DNA from: Streptomyces sp. DH12 | Lineage (GTDB): Bacteria > Actinomycetota > Actinomycetes > Streptomycetales > Streptomycetaceae | Assembly (NCBI RefSeq): GCF_020873895.1 | Contig: NZ_JAHWGT010000028.1 | Coordinates: 27,789-91,788 of the forward strand | Direction: 5' to 3' | Length of the DNA: 64,000 nt | In this document: positions 11,543 to 19,900 of the stretch, piece by piece | Layout: every line of letters begins with the position of its first letter | How positions within the stretch are numbered: the stretch's first letter is position 1 | Made by a program: the position numbers and the translations under genes | Notes under the pieces: model-generated | The model's database searches: none | What the model was told of the DNA's origin: nothing | Seen by the model: the letters and a program-made list of their open reading frames with translations, nothing else

Positions 11543-12796
11543 TCAGTCGACGACGGGGCCGGGGGTGTCGTTGAGCGAGGTCCATTCCGACCAGGTGGCG
11601 GGCCCGGTCTGCCGGGTGTGGAGGACACCGGTGCTCCCCGCGCCGAAGACCTCGATCCGGCCGTCGGCGTTGGTGGCGGCGGTGACTTCGCTGCCCCCCG
11701 GACCGAAGGCGGTCCAACCGCCGTAAGGGGCGTTGGGGGCGGTCTGCCCGGTGCGGGCGGTGGTGTCGCCGTTCATGGCGAAGACCTCGATCCGGCCGTC
11801 GGGGGTGCGGTCACTGGTGAGCTGAGCGTCGGCGGGACCGCCGGTCCGCTCCCACCCCGACCAACCGGCCGGCCCCGTCTGGTACTTGTGGAACACCCCC
11901 GCCGGGCCGGAGGCGAAGACCTCAAGGCGGCCATCGGCGTTGTGGTCCGCGGTCAGGTCGTGGCCGCCGCCTCCGAAGGAGGCGTCCCACGCGGACCAGC
12001 CGCCGTCGGGTGCCGTCTGGTAGCGGTGCTGGAACGTGGAGCCGTTGAGGGCGAACACCTCCAGGCGCCCGTCCGGTGACGTCTCCATCTCGACGCGGCT
12101 GTCCGCCGGACCTCCGCCGGTGGACTCCCAGTCGGACCAACGGCCGTTGGGAGCCAGTTGGTACCGGTGGAGGACCCCGGCCGGCCCGGAGGCGTACACC
12201 TCGATGCGCCCGTCGGCGTTCACGCCGGCCGCGGTGTCGCGGCCGCCGCCTCCGAAGGGCGACCAGTTCGACCAGCGGCCCGAGGGGGAGAGCTGCCAGC
12301 GGTGCCGGAAGACGTTCCCGTTGACGGCGAACAACTCCAGGCGGCCGTCCGCGTTCCGTGCGATGGCGAGCTGGGCGTCGCCCGGTCCGGCGAGCGGTTC
12401 CCAGGCCGACCAGTCGCCGTTCGCCTCCCGCTGCCACGCGTGGTGCACGCCGTCGGCGCCGGAGGCGAACACCTCCAGGCGGCCGTCCGCGGACCGTGCC
12501 GACACCACCCGGCCCGACTCCGCGGGGTGCACGGGCGGCTCGTTGCGCGACCCGGCGGCCGGGGTGCGAGGGGCCGCCTCGGGGGCGACGCCGTCGTGGC
12601 CGCTGGGGGAGTGCGGGGACACGGGCTCGACGACCGCGCCCGCCGCGGTCGCGGTCCGGGGCGCGGGGGAGGCGGCCGAAGCGGCGGTCCGGGCCGTGGC
12701 GGAGGACGCGGCCGGCAGCGCCGAAAGGAAGGCGGCCGTCGCCGCGACGACACCGATCAGTGCGCGGTGGGACAGTCCGGGTGATCCGGGACGCAT
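11543..12796 (-). CDS. Secreted seven-repeat beta-propeller protein (PLL-lectin-like)
   Basis: A 417-residue secreted protein. The N-terminal 34 residues form a signal peptide (RALIGVVAATAAFLSALPAA); a linker rich in Ala/Pro/Ser runs to about 95. Seven tandem repeats of about 46 residues follow, each with the core NADGR(L/I)EVF, then HxxQ and W(S)xW. The repeat number and motif fit the seven-bladed propellers of the PLL/fucose-lectin type, so carbohydrate binding outside the cell is likely. A GGGGGAGGAG ribosome-binding site precedes the ATG at 12796; the frame continues upstream but only as noise. No enzymatic residues are seen. Confidence 0.85.
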   Translation of the reverse strand: MRPGSPGLSHRALIGVVAATAAFLSALPAASSATARTAASAASPAPRTATAAGAVVEPVSPHSPSGHDGVAPEAAPRTPAAGSRNEPPVHPAESGRVVSARSADGRLEVFASGADGVHHAWQREANGDWSAWEPLAGPGDAQLAIARNADGRLELFAVNGNVFRHRWQLSPSGRWSNWSPFGGGGRDTAAGVNADGRIEVYASGPAGVLHRYQLAPNGRWSDWESTGGGPADSRVEMETSPDGRLEVFALNGSTFQHRYQTAPDGGWSAWDASFGGGGHDLTADHNADGRLEVFASGPAGVFHKYQTGPAGWSGWERTGGPADAQLTSDRTPDGRIEVFAMNGDTTARTGQTAPNAPYGGWTAFGPGGSEVTAATNADGRIEVFGAGSTGVLHTRQTGPATWSEWTSLNDTPGPVVD

Positions 12797-13283
12797 CAGG
12801 CGCTCCTCCCCCTGGCTCTCGGGGTGTGTGGGACGGGTGTGCGGGACGGGCGCCCCGGTCGGGCCGTGCGCGGCCGGCGGCCGATGGCGCCGTCGCCGGT
12901 TCCGGCCGTGTGATCGGGCGGTGTGGAAGGTAGCAGCGGCGCGGAGGCCGGGGGCACCCGGAACGTTACGGACTGACAGACGCGAGCGCGTCGGCCAAGG
13001 GCCGTACACGACCGTGATCGGCCGCCCGCTCCGGCAGGGCCCGGCGGTCGCTGCCCGTCCGGGGCCGTGGTCGGCGGCAGGGACGCTGCCGCGCCGTCGG
13101 AGTCGCTGCCTGGGAGGGCCATGTGCCTCCGCGCACCCTTGGCGGTCACCGGCTTCGTTCGTGCGGTACCGGCCATGCGGCAAGCCATCGAGGCGCCGGC
13201 CTCGGGGGGCCCTTGCCCGCCGTACTGCGACGGGGCGAGCGGGCGGAGGGTGCGCCGCCCGCCGGCCGGGCGTGGGGGAACGA
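12797..13283. other. Intergenic region upstream of the propeller gene
   Basis: About 490 bases, G+C-rich, holding the promoter region of the propeller gene. No small gene with a credible ribosome-binding site was found on either strand. It ends at the strong hairpin that terminates the snapalysin gene. Confidence 0.5.
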
Positions 13284-13320
13284 GGCGATGCCTGACCGCG
13301 TGTCGCGGTCAGGCATCGCC
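13284..13320 (-). terminator. Terminator of the snapalysin-like gene
   Basis: A perfect 17-bp inverted repeat, GGCGATGCCTGACCGCG / CGCGGTCAGGCATCGCC, with a 3-base loop, 20 bases past the metalloprotease stop codon. It is one of the strongest hairpins in the window. Confidence 0.85.
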
Positions 13321-13340
13321 GGCTCCGGGGGTCGTCCCGG

Positions 13341-13919
13341 TCAGGGGGCGTCCACCAGCACGCGGCTCTCGCCGGGGGTGCGCACGGCGGCGCCGGCCGA
13401 GTACGTGTTCTCGACCCGCGAGCGTTCGGCCGTGTCGGGCACGGCGTTCCTGCAACCGGTGCCGGCGGTGGAGCCCGACATCAGCTGCGAGCAGGGGCCG
13501 GGCTTGGTGTCGGGCAGGCCCAGGCTGTGGCCGAGCTCGTGGGCGACGATGCGGGTCCTGTCGTATCCCTGGGCGACCGCCTGGCTGCCGAGTTCGACGC
13601 TGGCCCGGCCGCCCGGGCGCACCGGACCGAGGGTGGCCTGCGGCCAGCCGGTGGTGGCCACGATCACGATCTCGGCTCGGGTACCGGGCGCGGCCTTGAC
13701 CAGTCTGACGTTGCCGACGTTGCCGTTCCACGCGGCGACTCCGGCCGAGATCGCCTGCTGCCAGCCGCCGGCCCGGCTGTCGTCGTATCGGAGCGTGACC
13801 ACCGCGGCTGTGCCGCTCGCCGTGGTCGGTTGGGTCGCGGTCACGGCGTGCGCCGCCGGTGCGGCTGCCAGGAGCAGGGCCGCCGCGGCGGCGGCGATGC
13901 CCGGCCGTAAGTAGTGCAT
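13341..13919 (-). CDS. snpA: Snapalysin-type secreted zinc metalloprotease (M7 family)
   Basis: A 192-residue secreted protease. A signal peptide covers residues 1-25 (cleavage after AHA). The zinc site is HELGHSLGLPD (127-137), supplying His127, Glu128, His131 and Asp137; Asp as third ligand is the mark of the small neutral protease family. The following GPCSQLMSGSTAGTGC places the two disulphide cysteines (143, 156) and the Met-turn as in snapalysin. A GGAGGAG ribosome-binding site precedes the ATG at 13919. In several Streptomyces the gene is paired with a divergent LysR activator; none is present here, so control must be exerted by something else. Confidence 0.9.
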   Translation of the reverse strand: MHYLRPGIAAAAAALLLAAAPAAHAVTATQPTTASGTAAVVTLRYDDSRAGGWQQAISAGVAAWNGNVGNVRLVKAAPGTRAEIVIVATTGWPQATLGPVRPGGRASVELGSQAVAQGYDRTRIVAHELGHSLGLPDTKPGPCSQLMSGSTAGTGCRNAVPDTAERSRVENTYSAGAAVRTPGESRVLVDAP

Positions 13920-14406
13920 GAGCACTCCTCCGTGTGTGGGGGGTGGTCCGTTCCCATGGATAAGCATGAGCATGCCAACCCAGTTCACTTGCATGCCCGC
14001 AGACTCGTCAATCCATGCGAGCCGACTTCCGGGGAGCGCGTGGTCGCGGTCTTCGGGGGCGGTGACTGCCGGGGGCTCCCGTCGTGCGGGCAGGTGGCGT
14101 GCCCAAGCCGTGGAGGATACGTCGGAGCCCGTCCGGCGGACCGGCGTGCCGCTGGGCGCCACGGTGGCCCGGCGCCCACGCGGGCCCCGCGGCATGTCGG
14201 TGGTCCTGCCCCGCACCGGCGGTTTCATCAGGATGTCATCGGCCGCTGTCACGGTCATCCGGTGACCTCGGCCGACCGCCGCGCCGCACCGGAAAGCGGG
14301 CGGGCGGCCGGCTGCACGGACCGGTCGCACCGACCGGTCACACCGACCGGCCGCGTGGGCCCCTCGCACGGGCCGGGCGGGCCGACCACACACAGGGGAG
14401 AATCGC
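13920..14406. other. Divergent promoter region of snapalysin and cutinase-like genes
   Basis: About 490 bases between two divergent secreted-hydrolase genes. No gene is seen. Near the rightward end, a decamer-scale repeat (14319-14353) lies 55-90 bases before the cutinase-like start and could be a regulator site. Confidence 0.5.
14319..14353. repeat. Three near-direct repeats upstream of the cutinase-like gene
   Basis: Three adjacent copies of GACCGG(T/C)C(G/A)CAC-like units (about 12-13 bases each) lie head to tail. GACCGGTC within the first two is itself palindromic. Spacing near one helical turn would suit cooperative protein binding. Confidence 0.4.
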
Positions 14407-15063
14407 ATGCGACGTAAAGGGATGGCGGCGGCGTCAGCCGGTGTTCTGCTGGCAGCCGGGCTCTCGGTGACGCAGGGCTCCGCGGCGTACGCGGCGGCTC
14501 CGTGCCAGGGCACCTACACGATCGTCGTCGGTGGCACGGGCAGTTCGTGGAACAACGACGGCTTCCACGGCAACATCCAGCAGCACGTCGGGTACCCCAC
14601 CCAGATCCCCAACGGCGCGAGCGCCCGGGCCGGCGTCAACGAGCTGAACCGGCTGGTCCGCGACCAGCGCGCCGCCTGCCCGAACCAGCACGTCAAGATG
14701 GGCGGTTACTCCCTGGGCGCCGCGGTGGTGCACATCTGGGTGACCGAGAACTGGCAGACGTTCGGCAACGTCAACGCCATCCTCATCGCGGACCCCAAGC
14801 GCCAGGGCCCTCCCGGTGCCAACGGCGGGTCCGTGCCGTTCGGCGGGATCGTCGGCGCCCCGCTCGCCGGCGCCGACCGGTTCTTCGGCAACGTGCCGGT
14901 CAAGACGATCTGCCACTGGGACTACGTCTGCGACGAGTCGGCGGGCATCTGGACCTACCCGAACAACCACGTCAAGAACTACCAATCCCACGACTTCAAC
15001 ATGGACCACCACAACGACACCGCCAACGAGCAGTGGTACAACGGCGTCTGGTACCCGGCGTAG
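14407..15063 (+). CDS. Secreted cutinase-like alpha/beta hydrolase
   Basis: A 218-residue secreted protein. The signal peptide ends near AYAA|AP (residue 31). The nucleophile elbow is GGYSLGAA with Ser102; a late CDESAGIW segment (Cys175, Asp176) and a His in NYQSHDFN (His195) are where cutinases keep their acid and base. Cysteines 33/91 and 169/175 could form the two family disulphides. The likely substrates are polyesters or ester-linked lipids outside the cell, although the PE-PPE/cutinase-like superfamily is diverse and this one lacks the classic GYSQG. It is divergent from the snapalysin gene. Confidence 0.78.
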   Translation: MRRKGMAAASAGVLLAAGLSVTQGSAAYAAAPCQGTYTIVVGGTGSSWNNDGFHGNIQQHVGYPTQIPNGASARAGVNELNRLVRDQRAACPNQHVKMGGYSLGAAVVHIWVTENWQTFGNVNAILIADPKRQGPPGANGGSVPFGGIVGAPLAGADRFFGNVPVKTICHWDYVCDESAGIWTYPNNHVKNYQSHDFNMDHHNDTANEQWYNGVWYPA

Positions 15064-15210
15064 CCGCGGGAGCGCCGTCCGCACGGAGGGCCGTCGCCCG
15101 GGAGCGCGGGCGCGCCTTCGCCGCCGGTCAGGGGCCGGGCGGGACCGGCCGCCGGCAGGCGGTGCGCGGTGACGCGTCCCCGTGCCGCGCGGGGGGCGCG
15201 GGGGCGCGGG

Positions 15211-16404
15211 TCATCGACGTTCCGACGGGCCGCCGCGCCGCGCCCGCGGCCGCCCGGCCGGAGAGGGAGGGGCGAGGCCGAGACCGGCTTCGTCACCGCG
15301 CAGGATCATCCGGTACGTCCGCCGCAGCAGCCGGCTCGGAGGCAACCCCAGGTCGTCGGCGAGGCGGCGGCGGGCGCGGTCGAAGACGGCCAACGCGTCG
15401 GCCTGCCGACCGGTGCGGTACAGCGCGCGCATGAGCATCGCGGCCAGCGGCTCGTTCAGGGGGTGCGCGGCGGCCAGGGCGAGCAGCTCGCCGATCGCCT
15501 CCGCGTCCTGACCCAGCCGCAGTTGCCACTGCGCCTTCCGCTGCGTGAGCGCGACCCGGCGCTCGGTCAGCCGCAGCCGCTCCAGTTCGGCGAGAGGCCC
15601 CGGCAGCCCGGCCAGCGGCTCCCCGCCGAACAGGTCCAGTGCCCGGTGACAGAGGTGGACCGCCTCGGCCCCCTCGCCCGCCCGGTCCGCCGCCGCGCTC
15701 TCGGCGACCAGCTCCTCCATGCGTGCCGCGTCCACGTCGACCGCGCCGGGAGCCAGCCGGTACCCGCGCCAGGCGTGCTCGATGACCGCGTCCGCGCCGT
15801 CCCCGACGCGCAGGGCCTTGCGCAACCGGTAGACGTACACCGGCACGACGTTCGCGACCGGCGGCTCCGGGCCCCACACGTCGTCGAGGAGTTGCTGCCG
15901 GCTGCGGGTCCGCCCGGCGCGGAGCGCCAGCGCCGCCAGGACCGCTTGCTGACGCGGGTGCCCCAGGTCCACGGGGCGTCCGTCCACCCAGGCCCGCAGC
16001 GGCCCGAGCACGGACATCCGCAGCCGCGGTCCGGCCGCCCGGCCGGTATCCACCCGGCCGGCACCCGCCTGGTCGGCGTCCGCCCGGTTGCCGTCCGCCC
16101 GTGACACCGTGCCCGCCGACTGCGCGCGGGGGCCGCCACCGGGGGCGACCAGGCCGCAGTCGAAGGCGTGGACGATGGCGGCCGCCCGGTCGCGCAGGCC
16201 GAGCTTCACGAGGATCCGCGCGAGGTGCTGGGCCACGGCCTCCTCGGAGAGCGCGAGGGCGGCCGCGATCTCGTCGTCCCGCAGCCCGCAGCCGACCGCG
16301 GAGAGCACCGAAGCCTCCCGGCACCCGAGCACGTCGGCCGTGGCGGTGGCCGTGGCCGTGGCGGTGGCGGTGGTCGGGCGGTCGGTGGCGGCGGTCGTCG
16401 GCAT
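15211..16404 (-). CDS. SARP-family activator with an extra N-terminal LuxR-type helix-turn-helix
   Basis: A 397-residue regulator. Residues about 24-82 (VLGCREASVLSAVGCG, then IAAALALSEEAVAQHLARIL) form a LuxR/GerE-like helix-turn-helix. A Gly/Ala/Asp linker leads to an OmpR-type winged helix at about 128-210 and a BTAD helical domain to about 375, which together define Streptomyces antibiotic regulatory proteins. Two DNA-binding domains in one chain is unusual for a SARP. Residues 11-23 are Thr-Ala dipeptide repeats encoded by a GTGGCC-type microsatellite (about 16338-16380) that could vary in length. SARPs activate adjacent biosynthetic clusters; here the neighbour is only a ketosynthase fragment. 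Confidence 0.85.
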   Translation of the reverse strand: MPTTAATDRPTTATATATATATADVLGCREASVLSAVGCGLRDDEIAAALALSEEAVAQHLARILVKLGLRDRAAAIVHAFDCGLVAPGGGPRAQSAGTVSRADGNRADADQAGAGRVDTGRAAGPRLRMSVLGPLRAWVDGRPVDLGHPRQQAVLAALALRAGRTRSRQQLLDDVWGPEPPVANVVPVYVYRLRKALRVGDGADAVIEHAWRGYRLAPGAVDVDAARMEELVAESAAADRAGEGAEAVHLCHRALDLFGGEPLAGLPGPLAELERLRLTERRVALTQRKAQWQLRLGQDAEAIGELLALAAAHPLNEPLAAMLMRALYRTGRQADALAVFDRARRRLADDLGLPPSRLLRRTYRMILRGDEAGLGLAPPSPAGRPRARRGGPSERR

Positions 16405-16525
16405 CGCTGCTCCCCGGGCTGGTCGGTGTGGCGGGCGCCGTCGCAACGTAGTGGCCGGACCGTCGGGCAGGACATCCGGAACGATCCGGGGTGACAGGCC
16501 CACCCGGGGCCTCTTCCTCGGGTCG

Positions 16526-16864
16526 GACGTGGGGCTCGTCCACGCCCACGCCACCTCCACCGAGTCCGGCGACGTGGCCGAGGCGGAGGCGATCGACCGG
16601 GCCGTCGGGCGGCACGCGGCCGTCACGGCGACCAAGTCGATGACCGGGCACATGCTGGGCGCCTCGGGAGCGGTCGGGGCGCTCGCCGCGCTGCTCGCGC
16701 TCCGGGACGGCGTCGTCCCGCCGATCCTCAACCTGGACGCGGTCGACCCGAGGGTGGACCTCGACCTGGTGCGCGGCGGGGCCCGCGAGGGGGACTGGAC
16801 GGCGTCGCTGGCCAACTCCTTCGGCTTCGGCGGACACAACGTCAGCCTGGTCTTCACGCGCTGA
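16526..16864 (+). pseudogene. C-terminal remnant of a beta-ketoacyl-ACP synthase II (FabF/KS-like)
   Basis: Only the last 112 residues of a ketosynthase are recognisable: VHAHATSTESGD (with the first catalytic His), ATKSMTGHMLGASGAVG (Lys and second His), and the C-terminal SLANSFGFGGHNVSLVFT. About 300 residues, including the active-site Cys domain, are missing; upstream in the same frame the translation loses all resemblance and runs into the SARP gene on the other strand. No start codon with a ribosome-binding site lies at the boundary. I infer a deletion or rearrangement that removed the 5' part, leaving a relic of a polyketide or fatty-acid locus once under the SARP. Confidence 0.85.
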
Positions 16865-16987
16865 ACCACCGGTGCGAGGACCGGGCGCGGGGCCTTCGGG
16901 CCTCGGTGCTTGCGGGCCGTGCGGACCTTGCGCGCTGTGTCTGCGTGTCTGTGTGTCTGCGTGCGCGGGGCTTGCGGTGGCTGCGGG

Positions 16988-19900
16988 TCAGCGGGGGCGG
17001 CGCGGGCTCGGCAGCTCCTGGGGGAGCGGCTCCACAGGGTCGCCCGGGCCGGCCACCACCCACGCCACGCCCCCCGCCACGACGGACGGCCCGGTGTGGT
17101 GCGGGCGCCGGCGCGTGAGGCGGACGCTCACGTAGGCGTGCGGGTCCGGTTCCGGCAACCGCAGCACGGCGGCCAGCTCCCGCCCCCGCCGGTTGCCGCC
17201 CAGCACCAGGACGCCTTCGTCGCGCAGCACGGCCGCCGCCTCCCGCACCCGCCGGGCACTGTCGCGCCGTCGCGTCACCGCGCGCAGTGCCGCGTCCGGT
17301 ACGGGCCGCTCCCGCACCCGGCGGAACAGCTCCGCCGCCCGCTGCGTGGCGGAGGGGGGCGCCAGCACCGCCCTGCGATCCGTCTCGGCCATGCGGAGCA
17401 GCACGTTCTCCGGGAGCGCCGCGCCGCGGTGCAGCCAGAGCACCGACAGCAGCGCCTTCGACGTGAGCGGTGAAGGCGCCCCGCGGTGGACCGGGGCGAC
17501 CCGCATCCCGGGCCGCATCCGCAGCAGACCGGCCGACCAGCGGGCCCGCTCGTCGTCGGCCCGCACCACCAGGAAGACGCCGCCCTCGTCCGCCTCCCGG
17601 AACGACCAGTTCGGCCAGCCGAGGGACAGCCGCAGCCGGAAGGGCGTCGCCGCGGGGAAGGCACGCCGCAGCTCCCGCTCCAGCAGGGGCCCGACGCGCG
17701 CCTTCTCCTCGGCGTCCAGGTCGGCCAGGTCGAACCGCCCGGTCGCCTCGGGGTCCAGCGCCGCGTCCAGGCACTCCCTCACGATCGCCGCGAACCGGCT
17801 GCCGTCCGGATCCAGGTCGTTGAAGACCCGCGCCAGCATGAGGAGTTCCGCGTCGTACACCGACAGGTCGAGGTGCGGGGTGAGGATGACGCACATCGCC
17901 TCGCCCGTCCCACCGGTGACCTCGCGCGGTACGAACAGGCCGGCCACCAGCTCCTCGGCCGGGCGTGGCCCGTGCCCGTCCCGCGACCGCCCGGCGAGCG
18001 CGTCGGCGGAACTCGCCCCGCGCGCCTCGGCGGGCCGCCGCGCGGTGAGCCGTCCGAACGCCTCGGGGGAGAGGCAGAAGGTGGGGTGGAACGGGAAGTT
18101 CTCCGAGACCTTGCGGAACTCCGCCGACCGCAGCATCGCCAGGGTCAACCGGATGTCGAGCTCCGACCCCGGCCCCCCGTCCTGCGGATCCAGGGAGGCC
18201 GTGTGGACGGCGAGTCTCGCCGCCGGGCGCTCCCCGTCCGCCTCCAGCCGCGCGGGCAGCCGTTCGGCCAGCGCGCGCGTCAACCGGTCGAGCGGCACCT
18301 CCGGGTCCACGTACAGCAGGCAGGCGTCCCGGTCGGCCTCCCAGCGGCGCCGGTGCCGCCGGGTGAGGACGCCGCCCTCCTCCAGGGCCTCGACGACCGG
18401 TGTCAGGATCCGCAGTTTCTCGACCTCGTCACCGCCCTCCGCGGCCATGGCCACCACGGTCCACGCGGTGCGGCCCGCGGCGTCCCGGTCCGCCCGGCCC
18501 GACCGCGCCTCGGCGACGAGGCGGTCGGCCTCGGCCCGGAGCCGGTCGTCATCCGCCCCGTCCAGTCGGGCCAGGGCCTCGCGCGCGGCCGCCTCGGCCT
18601 CGGGCGCGCGCCCCAGCGCCAGCAGGGCGCGGGCCACGCGGGTGAGCAGCCGCCCCTCCTCGGCCGGTGGTGCGCCCCGCGTGCGCAGCGCCTCCCGCAG
18701 CCGCTGCTGGGCGGCTAGGGCCTCCTCGTACCTGCCGGCGCTGTCGAGCGCCTGTTCGAGGCAGGTGAGGGCCTCCTCGGTCAACGGGTGCGGTTCCGGT
18801 CCGGGGAAGCAGCCGAGGGCCTCCCGCGCCGACCCGACCGCCTTGCTCGTCCAGCCGAGCCGGGTGAGGACGCGGGCCAGCGCCACGCACGCCTCGGCGA
18901 GCGCGAACCGGTCGCCGTCGGCCCGGGAGGCGGTGACGGCCTCCTCCAGGTGCTCCATCGCCTCCTTGTCCGCGCGCCGTCCGTCCGCCAGGGTGCCGGC
19001 GAGCCGGACCGCGACCGCGCCCGTGGCGGGGTCGTCCCGCCCGGGGCGCGGGCCGAGGGCGGTGAGGGACCGCGCCGCCCGGAGCGGCTCCCGGGCGGCG
19101 TGCTGCGCCAGGGCGAGCGCGAGCCCGGCGCGTACGTGGGCGACGCGGTCCCCGGCGGCGGTCGCGCGCATGACGGACTCTGCGGCCGCCTCGTGACGGG
19201 AGCGGTACGGGGTGGTCGCACCGGCGTCGTGGAGGAGGAGCAGCAGGTCCGCGAGGCGGCGCGGGCCCGGGGAGGCGGGACCTTCGGTCGCTTCGACGGG
19301 GTCGGCCGACGCCAGGGCGTTGGACACCCATGTGTCGTAGGCCGCCCCGTCGATCCGGCGGGACGCCACCCCGAGCCGCTCGTGCAGGGCGGAGCCCGGC
19401 CGCCGCTCCTGGTACAGGGCGGCCGCGGCGGCCAGATGGCGCCGCAGGAGCCGGGGGGCGGCGTCCGCGACCTCCGCGTCGTGCCCGTACGCGTGCCGCA
19501 GGTGGTGGTGCACCACCTGCGGCATCCGGTACACCCCGGGGGCCGGGCGCTCCAGCAGTCCCTCGGTGACCAGCCGGCCGAGCATCGCGTCGGGGCGGGG
19601 GACGCTCTCCAGGAGCGCGGACGCCTCGTCGGGCGCGAACGCCCCGGTCTCCGCGCGGGCCAGCAGCCGCAGGGCCGTCGACACGTCGGCGGGCAGGTGA
19701 CCGAGCCGCAGGCGCAGGACCGCGCCCAGCTCCTCCGCCGGTGGCGCGGGTGCGTCGGCGGGCCTGGCCGCGCGGAGCAGGCGGGCGACCTCCGGTGCCG
19801 GTGGGGCCGACCCCGACGCGATCCACGAGCCGACGACCCGGAGGGCCGCCGGCCACCACGACCTGCCCTCGGTCAGTTCACGAGGCAGCGCGCCGCCCTG

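Noticed and set aside
16088-16525. Upstream part of the frame containing the ketosynthase remnant
   Set aside because: It is antisense to the SARP gene and shows no ketosynthase similarity. Only 16526-16864 is supported.
16865-16987. TGTCTGCGTGTCTG-rich patch as a regulatory RNA or repeat element
   Set aside because: Simple GT-rich low complexity of about 40 bases without dyad symmetry or promoter features.
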